64,000 bases of DNA from Struthidea cinerea. Its lineage: Eukaryota; Chordata; Aves; Passeriformes; Corcoracidae. Location: positions 640,511 through 704,510 of the forward strand of contig VZTI01003646.1 of the NCBI GenBank assembly GCA_013397865.1, given 5' to 3'. Of this stretch, positions 32,801 to 47,800 are shown one piece after another. The translations under genes were made by a program, and so were the position numbers. The notes below the pieces were generated by a model that worked only from the letters and a program-made list of their open reading frames with translations, was not told the origin of the DNA and ran no database searches. The first letter of the stretch is position 1. Every line of letters begins with the position of its first letter.

Positions 32801-35800
32801 GAACACTAATGCTTAAGTATCTCCCAGAAAGTACAAAATCCACTCCCTCCGGTGCAAGAATAAGTGATAACTTCCAGTTCAGTCCTAAGGGATGCAGTGG
32901 TGAGTTGATGGAGAATGGAAAGGGTGATGAAAACGGTTTTAAATCAAGATTCTTGCCCACTGCTCCGTTTGAGAAGTACACTATCCCCATCTTGTGGGAT
33001 AGGGAAGAAATGCCGCTCCTGGGACCAAGCTGATTAACAGCGATCAGCCACAGGAACCCTCAGTGATCCTCAACATCACTGCCAGAAAGATGCTGTTAAG
33101 TGAAACTACATCCTTGGACAAAATAACTTTAAAAAGCATTCCCTGAGAATGGTAATTCTGCTCAGGGAAGGGCAGGCCCTGTGTTAAGGGACTCAGTATG
33201 CACCCCTTTCTCCTCATCTCATACCCTTTTCCTTCTGCTGCTGGAATCTTCTGGTTGTTGCTCAAAGCTTCTTCCAGCATCTTCAAGCAGTGTTCCCGGC
33301 CCTAGGAAACATGGGATACTCAGACATACTCTACAGAAGTCTCAGTATCCCTTGGACTTCCAGCCCTGAAGGAGTAAGGACAGCGCAGGCAGAAGCTTTG
33401 TTGTTCTTTGCAACATCCCTTACCTTCACTGTGAGCTTGGAGATCCTCCTGCTGGCAGCATCCTTCAGGGGACAGTCTGCACCTGCCACAGGAGAGGAAT
33501 TTGGGAAAGGAGCCGTGGCAGGGCTGAGCTGATGGAGAATGTCTCAGCTGTCATGGGGAGGTGCCAGTCCAGTACTGCCTGGCTTTCTCCTCCCTGCATT
33601 GTCACCCCAAGGAACACTGTGGTCCCCCTTTTTACCTGGAGAAGCTACACACTCCAAAAGAGTAGGCAGAAACCAAAGTGAGAATGTTTTCTGTGATTGA
33701 GAACGTTTTCTGAGACATAGAGTAAGGACTTTGGAGTTTAGACTAGCAGCTTTCCAAAATCTCCCCACCTCAGAAAACATTTCTTCAAGGCTCTTAGGAA
33801 ACTCAAATGTTTTCTGCTCCCCCACAATATCAACCATAAAACCCAGGCTGGATAGAGTAACCTGACCTATCAAGTGTTCTTTTGCAACAGTGCCAGACAG
33901 GGCCCCAAGCAGCACAGTAACAAACAGCAAAGGTTTTCAGCAGTTTCCTTATAGCCTTATTATTATTATTATTATTANAGCAGCACAGTAACAAACAGCA
34001 AAGGTTTTCAGCAGTTTCCTTATAGCCTTATTATTATTATTATTGTGTTAGTATTAGTATTACTACTGCTGCATAACCACTGCAGAAATAGCCTACACTA
34101 CAAAGTCAGGTTACACAGAGTTTTCCTTCTCTCTTGCTTATTTGGAAATGTTATTCAGAAAGATGCATTCCATATCTTCACCCCAACCAAAGCTAAGCTG
34201 TGATCCATCTCCTCCAGCCAAGTTTTCACAGCCAAAAGCTTGACCTCTGTGCCTAGGGACTGATACCTCCAGTGGTGATGCTGTACAAATTGCAAGCAGC
34301 TGCAAAATACAAGACTTTCTTCTTCCCAAAGAAAACCCATTATAAATCAAAGAAGATATTTACTTGGAGGAACAAAATCTTCCTTTTCTGGTTCTTTGCC
34401 CTGGAAGAAAACAAATATCAGTCAAACATTTCCATTCCTACTACACACATGCAGATCAAGAAGCACAAAAGACATAATTTATATCCCTGCTCCAGGGAAA
34501 ATTAAAGCTGAAGTTATAAAGGCATTGAATAAGCACCAAAACAGGGCCAAGAAGACAAAGAATGAGAACCAAAGCCAAAAGTTCACCTCTGCTATAGGAA
34601 TATTTAAAAGAAGCTGAATGGGGAAATCTGTTTTTACTACTACCAGGAGTATTAAAACCAACAGGCTCCTCTTGCTCAGCACTGCAGAGAAACCAGCACA
34701 TGAATAAGCTGCATTTCTTCCTATTATGGGACTGGCCCAGAATATGGAGAACACAGCAAAAGCAGAGGTACAAGAAGTAAAAGACAACAAGCAACAGCAA
34801 GATGAAATAATTTACTGTCATCAGTTCCAGGAAGCCTTTATGGCTGTCAGACAAGCTCACAGCAAACCCTCTGTGCATCCCTTAAAAATTGACCCCAACT
34901 CACCTTGCGCAGACTCATCTGTTTCTTGTAGAAGTTGTCCCACTCCCGTTTCCGACGCTCCTCATGATCTTCATCCCAGTTCCCGCTGCCTTCCTCATCA
35001 TACCTGGATAAGGCAGGAAAGCAAGAGGCACAAGCATTTCTGTAGCTGCAGCATTAACTGGGGGATGAGTTTGGGAAGCCACCCCACTGATATATCCCAC
35101 ATACTTTTTGAACAAGCCTTCCCTTTGAGTTTCTCTGTCATTCCTCAACCTGGACAGCAGTGAGTGTCCCCTAAAAATTCACAGCATTTGCTAACCCCAT
35201 AAACTAGTAGGCAGTAGCATGAACTAACAGCACATAACTAGTGCCCTGAGAATGGAGGGCCCCATTTCAGAAGCTCTGCCAGGTCCTCCCAGGGGGTTCA
35301 GGAGTCACTGCCTCATGTCATGTGCCCCTTCTGTCAGTCCCTCCTGCCCTGGGAGCAGAGATGGCAGAAAGGGCACAGCATCCATTCCTCAGTCTCACTT
35401 GTTCACAGGCTGCTGTAATAAATGAAATCCCCATCTCTGAAACACTGAAATGCAGCAGCTGATCCTCACCAGACATAGCCCAGGAGTTCGTTCACTGCCT
35501 CCCACAGATGCCACAGCCAAAACTTACAGGCATCACAAATCTGAGCTTTAGGGCCGCTGACTATCACAACTTCCAAGGCAAAACTACAATCAGATCATGG
35601 AAAGGTTCAATAAACCAAGTGGCAAACACTGTTCTGTACAACAGCACTGGCTGTGGCTTCTCAGGTCCTGAGACCAAACACAGGCTTAGGTCACAAGTCC
35701 TGGTTTCCTCTGGCTCAGCTGGACTTGGCCAAAGAACAAAGGTACCAATCTCGAGCTTTTTAAGGTAAAGCAGAGGGCCAGGCCAGCCTACAGCACTGTG

Positions 35801-38800
35801 TATCCTGGCACAGCTTCATGGGCAGTGCCAGCAGAGAGACCTCATCCTGACACAGCTGCACAATCACTGCAACTCTGCCAGGAACAAGGGGAAAGAGAAG
35901 TTACCACCTCCACGCTGCCAAGCATTTTACAGAATTCATCATGTTTCCCACTGCACATCTTCCTTTTGTTGTCAGCCTGACAGGAAAATGTAGCAATCTG
36001 CAGAAGAATCTGACACTGGCACTTCATTACATCCTCTGTGGTGACTAAGTCCTGTCAGTGGCCCCTGGCCTGCCGCCCCACAGACAGTTGTGCTAAATCA
36101 GGAATGAACTCTGGACCATGTCATCTTGGTCTCAATTTTAAACATTTCTGATCCTTGTGACTATGAACAGGCTGAGCCTACTTGCTGCTTTCAAAAATTT
36201 CAGACTAGTTTCTTGAGCCAATTACATTGTACAGGGCAATTCTTAGCTCTGTCAAAACAGCTTTTGGCTCTCTGGGACACGAATGTGAACGAGGCTGCCA
36301 AAGTGTGTGGAAAATGAAATTCCAGCTGCTGCTGCCAGAAAGTTACAGGAAAATACCATCCACAGAAACATGTGCTGAAAATAGGAGTGGCTGGGCCTGC
36401 AGCTGGGAGATGCTCTTTTCTCTGGTGGCTCCTATGAGCTGAGTGTAATCTCTTTGGTACAGACCTGCTGAAGCCTCCGCAGCCTCTCCTCCCGCCCTCG
36501 TACAGCTCTGGGTCGTAGCTATCCCGGGAGGATCCCGTGGGCCTGATGCAGGTTTTGCTCCAGCTGTTGCTGCAGAGTTCCAGTGCCTCCAGTTGCCTTT
36601 TCACTGCCCCTGGGTTCTTGCAGAAGTCACAGCACTTGTTACAAGGTGGGGTGACATCGCCAAAGTACTTCGCTATGGCAGCGTGGCGACAGCTTGGAAA
36701 CACAAGGCAAAATCATCTGGTCATCACTTCTATCCACAAAAACTCCACCCTCCAAATGCAGTGTGTTTTTAGATAAAGATTTGAGTCTTGTTTTTTCATA
36801 GAGAATGTCTATTGCAGCAGGAATCACAGGGTTTAATCCCTGGAGCAGAATTCAGGCTCTGTTCCTGGCACCTTGCTTAAAGTTCCTCTGCCTCCACTTC
36901 CCCATATGCAACAAAAATCAGTGTTAATCTCTTCTGCTAAACCCTTTCAGATCTTTGAGATCTGCAAAAGGAGCAGTTGATGAAATATACAGTTATTAAA
37001 TCTGTATCATTGGCTAAATATATTCCATGTGCTATCAGGATGGCTGCAGGTAAAGAGGCCCTGTTGATCACCACACCGCAGAGTATATTTACATATCTCA
37101 CAATGAAGAGTTTCTAGGTTTATTATTTGTGATTTGAAGGTGAAGAAATATATATATTTGAAGACACAGGGATGTAAATTAAGTCCCAGAAATAGAGTCC
37201 AGAGTGAGGTCACGAGGGAGCACCATTCAGATAACACAGTCTGGATCTTGATGGGCTCACACATGCTCCAGATCAGCAGCCAAAGTTTGGGTAGAGTCCC
37301 ACATGCATGAAAACCAGTCCATTTGCTCACACAGGATTGCACAACCAGTTTACCAGGCTTAGCAAACCAGCCATGTGAAGATGATTAGATTCTCCCAGAA
37401 ATTTTCAAAAGGTTTTTGGCAGACATCAGTGTTTTGGGGTACATGAGAAAGAATTTGGTGACAATATGCTCATCAGCAATACAGGCAGGAAGTAATTTCT
37501 CTTCTAGAACACTCCCTAACTTAAACCAGGGAATACACTGATTTTGCCAAAGAATAATCAGGCAGCTACTTTCCCCCCCTCTTTTAAGAAAACAGAATTT
37601 AGAGGAGCTTTTTAAAACTAAAGTTTCACAGCAGAGGTGGCTGGTTGTGTGTCAGTCAAAATGCTGATAATAAATATACGGAAACATTTACTTCATCGGG
37701 CATTTAGAGATCAAATCCTGCAGCCGAGTGGGAACAAAAGTTATTTTAGAAGAAAATTATTTTACTACAAGGAAGAACAAGGTCGAAGTTTTTCTTCTCT
37801 ACCAAGGTGTGCCCTAGCGGGCTTACCAACTTCATCTGCAAAAAGTGGGTCACAGAGGGGAAAAGTAAGAGAGGGAGCACTTCATTTACTCTTATCCTAA
37901 ACCCTTTAAGGCATGTCAGAACTTGCCAGAAATCTAACAAACACAGTTTTCTTCTTCACTTGTGTCTGTGTGTGTCAGGGGGAAACACAACCTCACGTTA
38001 CCAAAGCATCACAAACAAGCCCTGCAAGGGGCTGCAGTGGCTGCTGGCTCACTCCTTCCCACGGCCTGGGAGGTTGATCTGGAAGGCAGCACAGCAGCAG
38101 GTCACAGGTTCCTGTCCCCCAGCAGTGACCTGAGTGTGCTGAAGTGCCAGGGAGCTGGCAGTGCTCAGGTAAGGGGCTGCAGCAGGGTGTCTGCACCGTG
38201 CAGGGCACCAAAGCTTGGAGAGGGCTGCGACAAAGCTGCCTTTATATCCCCCTTAGAGCCACACTGACTCGCTCTGCTCCTGCACTCAAAGAGCTCCTTT
38301 CACATGGAGGGGAAGGGTGGGGGGACCGGGATGGGGGCAACACATTCGATCCCCTTGTCCTGCCTTTCCAAAAGAACTACTGGTGCTGCCTGGCCTGCCA
38401 ATGCAACGTGACTATAGAAATGTCAGCGAGCTGCAAGTCAGCTTTTTGTTTCCCCAAAAGAAAACAGGCAGGCATTCTCATTAGTCCATGTCTCTTCCCC
38501 TCGCACGCACTGATCTGTATTAGAGTTAACTGAGGCATTCAGTGAGGGACAAGCCCTCTCCCCACTCCCACAGCTCACCAGGCTTATGCTGGGGAGGGAC
38601 ATCCACACACACCTCTGTCCTTTAGATGACACAGGGGAGGGCTTTGGTGGAGGCAGAGGTCTGCTGTGAGCTCACTGGAATTTAGAGTTTCAGTTTCTAA
38701 CCCAACAGGCTTGTAAAGCCAAGCCCTTTCCACCCAGCCTCCTGTAATTGCCTTTTTCATCCTGAAGAATCACCCAGACAGGGGCCACAGCCCCGCTTTA

Positions 38801-41800
38801 GCCAACGGTGTTCAGCAGTTGAGCCATAACGGAAATTCAGTTGCAAAACTAAAATTGCAATCCTATAATTAAGGTCAAAAGGCAAAAAACAAAGTTACCA
38901 GCAGGGATGCTGGGTTAATCATTGGCTTAATGCCTAACACAAGAGTTCCAGAAACATAGTTGGTTATGCATTACCATGTGAGGGGAAAGCTTCCCCAGTC
39001 ACACCAACACTTGACTAATGCCCACGAGATGGAGATGATTTACATAAATTAATGGTAGTTTGTATTATTATACATGTCCTAAAATGATTTCATCTTTTAA
39101 ATACGCAACTGTATTATTTGTCTCCCGTCGCCCTGCAAAAAGAGTATGTATGAGGTGAACACTGGTCTGTAAAATGTCTAAACAAAATCATTACGTCATT
39201 TCAGGCATCCTCCCCTGATCTGACATTATGGAATGGGATGAGGAGCAAATAACAACCACGGTTATTAACACATTTTTGTCTGTGGCAATACATTTCAGGA
39301 AAGTGCTAAACTGACCACACAGCTGCCTGCACCTGTGTCGTTTTGGTAGTCCTTGTTTTTATTCACCGCGTAAACCAGGGGCCCTATTCCTGCAATTAGG
39401 AAAGGCAGATGGACAGTCAGAGAAGAAGCAAAGTCACATATCCCAAAAGAAGCTCTGCCTCTCCCAAAAAGCACCAGAAGAAACCATTCCCTTGTAGAAG
39501 CCAAAGGGTACACAGTCTCATCAGAAATGCTCCCTGAAATAAACAACTCAGCAAGTGTTGGAATAACGTCAAGTGAAAGGGTTAAAAAAGATAAAAATCA
39601 TATGAGGGAGAATTAGTTATGCAGCCATCGAGCAAAAGGCACTTAATGAGCTTTATCAAATAGAAGAACAAGTCATGAGGTTGATGAGAACTTCTAATTT
39701 TGCACCTCTCTGAAGGACTGTTCCTTTCAGCATCACCTGAGCTTCACCCTCTGAGACAAGACAGTGACAGTCAGCTGTCCCCACAACACAAGAAGCTAAA
39801 AGCTCACCATCAAGACAGTAAATTGATTTGGCCAAGGGCACGGAGCAAATTCACCGTCCCAGCATCAAATCCACCGATCCAGCATTGTCTCTGCTGCCCT
39901 GTCCATGGCAGGTCTCTCTTAAAGTGCTGCACTGTCCTTGTGAATTCTTGCTCTGCCCCTTCAATGAACACAAGAGAAAAGCTCCTTCCCCCGGGAGTCG
40001 GAAGGAAACTGTGCAGATAAAGAAAAGTTGCTTGCTTTAACATTGCCCCAAACTATCGCAGGGAGGGAATCGATTCAAGTCTCGCTCCAGAAAAAGCCGT
40101 CATTAAAAGGTAAAGCAGAAACTCCTCTCTCGGAGGAGATGCACAGAGGAAGCCAGCAACAAGTGCCGGCCCTGGGGCGCCCCGGGGAGCTGGCACCGGC
40201 TGCGGCTCAGCCTGCGGTGGCTCCTCTCCCTCCCTCTTTGGCACACGTGTAACACGAAACTTCGCATCTCCAGGACAACCAGCAACAAAAAAAAAAAAAA
40301 AAAAANNNNNNNNNNNNNNNNNNNNNNNNNNNNNNNNNNNNNNNNNNNNNNNAGGCAGAGACAACAGCTGGCTGTCAGCAGCGGAGCAGAGAGGAGCCGA
40401 GCGAGCAGCGAGCCGCAAGCCAGGATGAGGGGAGAGATGACGTGAAAGTTTAAGAAGACGGAAAGAAAAACAAGAGGAGAAGAAGAGCTCGCGGTCGGGG
40501 TAAGGCTGAGCGATCGCTGCTGTTCGGTCAAGCGCGGCACCCTCCGCTGCTTAGCGAGGGGCTGGAGCCTGGGGAGCTCCACTGCTCGGTCAGCCATGGA
40601 GCAGAGCTTGGGAGGCTGAATTTCCTTGCCAGGGACACCGAGGAGCGAAGGTGGCAGGAGAAAAGCTTTTAATGGGATTGCGGAGAGCTGCGCTGCTGCC
40701 GCCCTGTAACAAAGGAGCAGCCTGCGGTGCTCCGAGCCCGAGCGGGACTCAGCAACTGCTCTGCCGCGACAAAGGCCGGCTGCTCGGGTTTCTGTGCTCT
40801 TGCAGAATGTATGTCCTGATAAGCTGGTGACCTGACACAGAAATAGTCGGTGTGGACAAGGCAGCTGGGTCCGAGGCTGTGCGTGCCTTTAGAGAGGAAC
40901 TGGCAGCGCAGCAGGCGCGTGTGAAACCCGACGGGTGCCAGCCACAGCTTTTCCCCGGAGCTCCTCCCAGCTGCAGCCAAGTTTTATCCCCCAAATCCTG
41001 AAGCAGAGAGCTTAGAAAACAAACCCTGGTCGAACTCGCACACTGTGCAAGTTAAGCATCTGTGTCCAATAGAAATAAACGGAAAGATTTTACACAGTTT
41101 CTAATGAGAACATTTTAAAAAGAAGAATTCAGCCATTGTACCAGGCACAGATGCTGGTTTAGTGTTCAAAGCAGCATGAGAACCCACTGCTTTGAGAGGC
41201 ACGTTCATGCACATACACAGCTTATGGTTTACAGTAACCAGACCATCAAGTTTGAATGCAGTGAGAAGGAAAGGATCCCCTAAATACGTGAAATTATACA
41301 ACATAGAATCATTTAGGTTGAAAAAGACATTTCAGGTCAGTGAGTCCAAGCTTTGGTTTTACAGAGGTGTCCCATAGCCTGTGCTCCCATCTCTGTTTTG
41401 CTGTTGGGTATGGGAAGAGGTGCTGGTAATGGAGACTGGCCATATAAATCCCCATTTTCTGCCACCTGAAGCTGATTTCTCTGTTTGGAAGCTGTTGCAG
41501 CTCCCAGCACTGAGCTGGGACCCCTCAGCCTCTTCCAGGAGGTGCATGGGCAAAGCCGTTTACAAACAGGACCAGAAAGCCAATTCTCACAGAAAGAGGT
41601 CTTCCCGATCCTACACATGCCTGTAGGGAGGAATGTTAAGGATCAGGTATTTCCACTTCTCTCCATTTCCATTAACGAGGAATGGAGGGCAGGTCTTTCT
41701 GACCTACGTGTTGTACAAGCATGGAATTGGAACTGCCTGAGTGAGGAGATGTAGTAGTTTAGACCCACATGCCTCCAGCCTGACCCTAAGGCTCAAGGGG

Positions 41801-44800
41801 ATGGAGGGACGTTTGCACCCCGCTAATGGAGAGTCTCTGTAGGTTGGCTGTTGCAGTTAAGACAGTTTCTTAAATCAAGCATGTGAAAAAACAAAGTTTA
41901 GGGAAACAACAAAAAAAAAAAAGTAAGGAGGGAGGAGTGAAGGGAGAAGGGCAGGGGAGGGAAGGAGGCAGAGAAACATGCCAAGTTTTCCTGGCCAAAA
42001 GAAAATCTTAATGGGTTTGGCTGGGGGCTTGTCCAGCCACAGCCGTGCTGTTCATGTGTGGGGGGAGAGGCACAGCAATGTGAAACACATGTCTGGATAA
42101 AAGCAGCAGAACATGGCTTGTGTTACAGCTGTCACAGCACACGGGCCTCAGCCTGACTGCAACCAACAGTGGTTGTGGGAGAGGAGGTACAAAATAATCC
42201 AAGATTGAGAGAGTGGCTCCTGTCTGTAAGACAACCCCCGATCACAGAGCCTGCAGTGGGCCAGAGTCACCCACCGGACAGCAGGGACTGTGAGGAGCTG
42301 GGAGAGAGCTGGGTGGGGGGAGCAGCACCCACCCCACACCTCCATGCAGGCTCTCCCCAATACCCCACGCAGCCACAGCGGATGAGGTTCCAAACAGTTC
42401 CTCCCGAGGCAGCAGCTGCTGCAGCTTTTGGTTTTGAGTTCCTACACTCCAGTGGCACCTTTACTAGGATTACTCCAGGATATTTCAAGAAACTCAAAAA
42501 TGCATCTAATTTATGAGACTTGTAGATGTGAGATCAAGGACAGGGCACAGAGGTGGCTGTTAAAAGGTGGAGGAGTTTCCAGCACTCTCAGGGCCTCCAG
42601 ATGCTGGACCTCAAACACCAACTACTGATAGATCCCACTGTGTTTGTGAAGTCACTACAAGGCTTTCACAGGCACACAGCTACCTCTCAGTCAGCTTCCT
42701 GGGAAATGGATATTTTGCTGATATTAGAATAGACTTTCAGGCTAGATTCAAGCATCACCAACCCTAAAAAAAGTTCTCTTGTAGAAGAGCTACAGGTTTA
42801 TTTTTAAAATTGACCTTTTCCTTTCATTGGATGGCTCAGTGTTTTGGTTTCCCCACTTAAAAATTTCCTAGTAGTGAGGAATTATCTCGTGGGGTTTTGT
42901 GGACGTGTTTGTGGGATGGACTGGAGACAACCAGGGTGATCTGCAGAGGTGTAAAGACTCCCAGCTCAGTACCCCAGTGGGTACCTCTGCTACTGAAACT
43001 GGGAATTCAGTGCCTTTTTATATTAATCTAATATTAGGTTGTAGGGAAGAGAAGGCACATTGACAGTGCTGCCTCAAAACCCATCTCCAAATAGTGTGTG
43101 GTGGAGATGACAGGGTATTCCAGCCAAGGGGTGACCCAGGCAGGGCAGCTTTATAATCTTCGGAATGTGTGGCCTTCTGTTCCAAACCGACTGACAAAGT
43201 CCAAGCTTTTCTCCCATGGCATTGAGCTACAATTTACCCCAGTGTGGGTGTGTGCTGTTAAAGGGCTGAATTCTCTTGATACTGGAAACTATTTTCATCT
43301 GCTTGGGAATGAATTATAGGTCTTTCTGGCTCTGTGCACTCCTGTTTTAGGAAAAATGGGCTTGTCTGAACTATAGTTAAGATTCACATGGCTGGTCAAC
43401 TACAGTCATGGCAGCAAACACTGCATTAACAATGATGAGGGAAAAAACCATGCACTGATAATACAACTGCATTTCTATGGCCCTTTTCATCTCAGCAGTA
43501 CATGAAAAGCTTGGAACAATAAACAATCATGCAGGAATTATGACACGTTATGCCAAAATGCATCCAAACTGTAGGCACACCTAGCAACCCAGCATTGTTT
43601 GAGAACAGGAAGCACTGCAGACCTTATCCATATAAAATCAGAAGGACATTTCAGGGATCAAGAACAAAGCTGGTACGTTTTGAAACTGGCCAAGCCTTCA
43701 TGTTCTTTAGAAAGTGGCCAAGTACAGTCAGAGCTTATTTTAGAGTTTTAGACCAGAATAAAAAGCACCCCCTCCCCTTTGGCTGCTCAGCACCCTCCTT
43801 CCATGAGGCTGGGCTTGCCTTCTGAGATTTCCCACCAGATAAGCCCCCACAATCCATACAGGCTTCCCATCCCTGTACAGGTCCGATTTCAACTTCTTGG
43901 ACTTGCCTGAGTAAGAACAACACAACATTTGCTTTGCAGAGCCACAGTCTTAGGAAAAAGCCAAGGTTGCAATGAGAAAGTTGCCCTGGCATTTCTGCTT
44001 GGTGGGAACATCAGGAAGGTTCTACTTTGTAAGGTCTCTGGAGCACTCTTGCTATGGGCAGTGCGCAGTGGAGAAGAGCCAACTCACCATCACTGGGACT
44101 TGCTGCAGTAGGACTAGAGGCATTGGCAGCTTCTTGTTCCCCCCAAAACTCCCTCCTCCAAAGCTTTATCTCCACTTTTCGGTTACTGGAGCAACAAACC
44201 CATGCAAGCACAGCAAAACCAATGGATCAGGATCATGACAAGAACAATATGAGGAGCATGGTTGGGTCAGGAGCAAACAGGAGTGGAAACCACACTTCCA
44301 TCTACATCCGTCCTAAACGGGCTCAGTGAACAAAGTGTAAGAAGCACTGAGCAAAGCAACGGCCAGTTCAGTTTGTAACTGCAGCAAAGCCAGGGACTTG
44401 TTGCCATTCCATCTAAAGATTCCCAAGCATGCTGGAAACTTGGACACACAACAATTAACAAACAAAGCTCTGATGTGGTTCCATGTTCTGCTGTCTTGCA
44501 GAGATGAAGTCACCCAGCAGTGGGATGTGATGGCTTATCCGAAGTCACACAGCCAGGGAGCATCACTGGCAGGCCAGGGAGACTGCCTGTATTTACTAAC
44601 TTCCAGTCCTGGGGCTAAACCACAAACTTAAATTCGTCCTTTTGCACTAAAAAAGGCTGCTCAAATACCCCTACGGTTACGAGTAAACAAGTGTCTCATT
44701 CTCAGCAGTAAATTTCAGCTCACCCACTCCCTACAGTTCACCTTTGGATGCAGCTGTGTCCACACACAGATCAGGACAGACCAAAAAACCCTGATCAATG

Positions 44801-47800
44801 CAGAGCAATTCCAGAAGACTCACAGCAGCCTCACCAGCTTAAGGCAGACAGAGGGATGTCAGACCCCACTGTACATAGTCATCCCAAAGCTCTTTTTCTT
44901 GGAAAAAGAAGCCTCCACATGCAGCCAGTTCACAGCAAAAAGGAACCTTGATGGAGGCTTTTCTCTTGAATGTCTAGATTGAGGCTTTTTAATGGCTTTA
45001 TTCTCCAAAGGGCTGAGCAGCCAACTTCTTTGAGTGCTTCAGTATGGCACGAGTCCATCAAAACAACTCAGAAAGATAATTTCAGCGCTATTATGGCAAT
45101 TTTCACAGCTTTCTTCAGTGGGCACAGCAAGAAGAATCTGCATTAGTGCTTTCTGGGAATCTAAATCTATGTAAGTCCTAAACACAGGACACGCACTTTG
45201 GTTTTATAGGGTCATGTAATCCTTGCAGCTGAGCAGCACACCTGCAGCTGTTTGCCATTCCCCTGCATCATTTCTGTGCTCTGTCCTTTCAACCAAGGCT
45301 AACAACTCATGGCACATGGCAGACTGGGCCTTTCTTTCATCAAAACCAAATAAACCCAAATTAAATGATTTGTTTTATTACTTCCCCTGCTGGGCCTTGC
45401 AACATAGGGGAGGGCAGAAAGGTTTGATGATCTAGTGCCACTGGCATCACTGATTAGATGAGTTATTTCTTAAAGCAAAACCATGAATTTCAGGCTGCCA
45501 CCCCATCCCAGCAGGATGTCACAAACTGCCTGTCACAAGATACTGTGTTACTTTCTTTTCTATGTGAGATTCCTATCCTGCCCCTCCTCATCTGATTTTT
45601 ACTCCATGTGAGCTCTAACTACAGCTGTGGAGCAGAATTTCCTGACAACAGTCTGACAATGTGTTACGAACACCACATTGCACTGTGGTCATTCAGGATT
45701 TTTTCCATAACGCGGATGAGTTCCATCAGCTTTGCTGCCCTACAGCCAAGTCTCCTCTGCTCTGGAGGGTTCCCATCCTCAGTGGGTGAAGTTTTGAGGA
45801 AGGACAATGATGAGCAAGGAGAAATTCCCAGTTGAGGAAAACACTGACAGACAATTACGTTAGCTCCAAACCACTGAGAATCTCTGAGGTACTAACTTGA
45901 GTGGCTCTTCCAGGCTCTAAAACAGCACTCCAGGCCTAGGAAGTAAACTGTCAGTTAAGGCCTACAACTTGAAGTTTCAAAACTCTTAAGACTTGCCTGT
46001 GTTAATAATAATCATCACAGTTACTGCTTCAACTGAATATCCTGCACCACCTGGCCTTTACTACTGTTGGTGACTGGAAGCTTATTTGAACACAATATAA
46101 TAAACCAAAAGGAATTAATTCTCACAGCTCCACTCTGTTGTGTAATTAATGTCATCACCTTTGTGTTGTACATGAGGCAGATGCATAAGACAACTGGTTT
46201 AAATCACACAGCACTATCCTCACCCTTGTGCTGATCTCAAAGGTAAAATCTTGGTTCCACTGAAATCAATTGGGAAAAGGACACATCAAAACTAGTCCTG
46301 AACAAAGATTTTACATCACAAGTAGAATGGAACATACAGAAGTCCATGAATGTAACTGGCTTTCTTGGGGGAGTTTTACTTTTTTCCTTTAAGAATTATG
46401 TTATTCTTCACCCTTCTGCCTCGCTGCAGAAGCAGAAATCCCAAAGCAGAGAGCCCTTGGAAGCAGCAGAAAGTGCACTCAAGCAGAAAAACATTTGCTT
46501 CCTCACGGGTAGGTTGGAGACTGCACCACCACCACCAAACTTTGTCCCTGATGTAGTTCAGACCAAGGTAAACAAGCAACATTCCTTTCAAGTTTTACAA
46601 TAAAAACTCCTTCACGTAGCTCCAGATCAGGTACCATGGGCAGAGAGGAATGTCCAATACAGAGACAGGTTTTATCATTTTAGACTAAGCACTTTGCTAA
46701 TCCACATGGAGTTTACAATTTTGATCAGTAATTTTACACTGTACAACCAAAACTTCACAAGCCTGGCCCTTATACCTGTTGCTTCTGGTGCAGCCCAGAG
46801 CACGGCAAGGAAGTTTACAGCAAATTCCTTACTAGGAGAGCTTCTCGACAGGCAGAAACACCTTCAAAGGGAACAAATTTTCACAATGTTAGAGCCAGAA
46901 ATTTTATTTTTTAATTTTTTTTCTTCTAGAGCCAAGAACAGAAAACACAAATCACGTCTGCCTGCTCCACTATCTCTTGGAATGGAAACAAAATTGAAAA
47001 CCTGCTGACACAGAATCCCGCAGCACTAAGGATAAAGCAGCTGTTTCTGGAGCAGCTCACTCGGGGTATGCAATCATCTGGAAAGAAGTATTTAACCCTA
47101 GTCTCAAAAGTGACCTTTTCAGGTCAAAAGACCACAGCTCTGCCTCCTTCCTGCACTGCACAGCGATCTTTCTTGTAGATGCAGACTTTCCATCCACCCC
47201 CATTTCTAAGAAACCAGCTGGTTCCGATTTTTGTTCCTTAGCTTGGATTTAAAAGAACAAAGAAAACCCTTTTTGAATTGCATAAACATACAAAACTAAT
47301 TTCACTTGGCACTGTAGTATTTAAGCCCAGCATGCAAAGAAACAGCCAAGGTTTCTCTGTCCTCAGTGTGTTTAGAAAAACTGAACTCCAAGCATCCATT
47401 TGTTTGAGTAACCAAGCCAGATGTGCAACAAGGAACAAGATGGTTTGTTCTGGAAGTGCTGTCCTGGTCACTTGGCTTTGCGTTATCACCAAGATCAGGA
47501 TATTAAATTGCAATGTTTAAGTCCCAAAACCCAGTGCTGACTGTTACAACACACACAAACCAGTACATTTTGATACAATAATGAACTAAGAGTTATAACC
47601 CATTGAAGTGTTGACCTGTCTAAACACTTGTTTCAGGTGGAACTATGGATATTTCTCAAAAATATCGAATTCCAGCTCCTGACTGAAGCCAAATTTGAAC
47701 ATCCATAGGTCTCATGCCCAGCTAGTTTGTTGCAATACCTCCCAAAATCTTCCTCATGGGGTGAAAGAACAGCAAATATTGGTAACAAAACTGAGGCACT

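Noticed and set aside
44500..44580. MIR-like wording (GATGAAGTCACCCAG, TCACACAGCCAGG)
   Set aside because: The similarity is too short and scattered to support a SINE call by eye.
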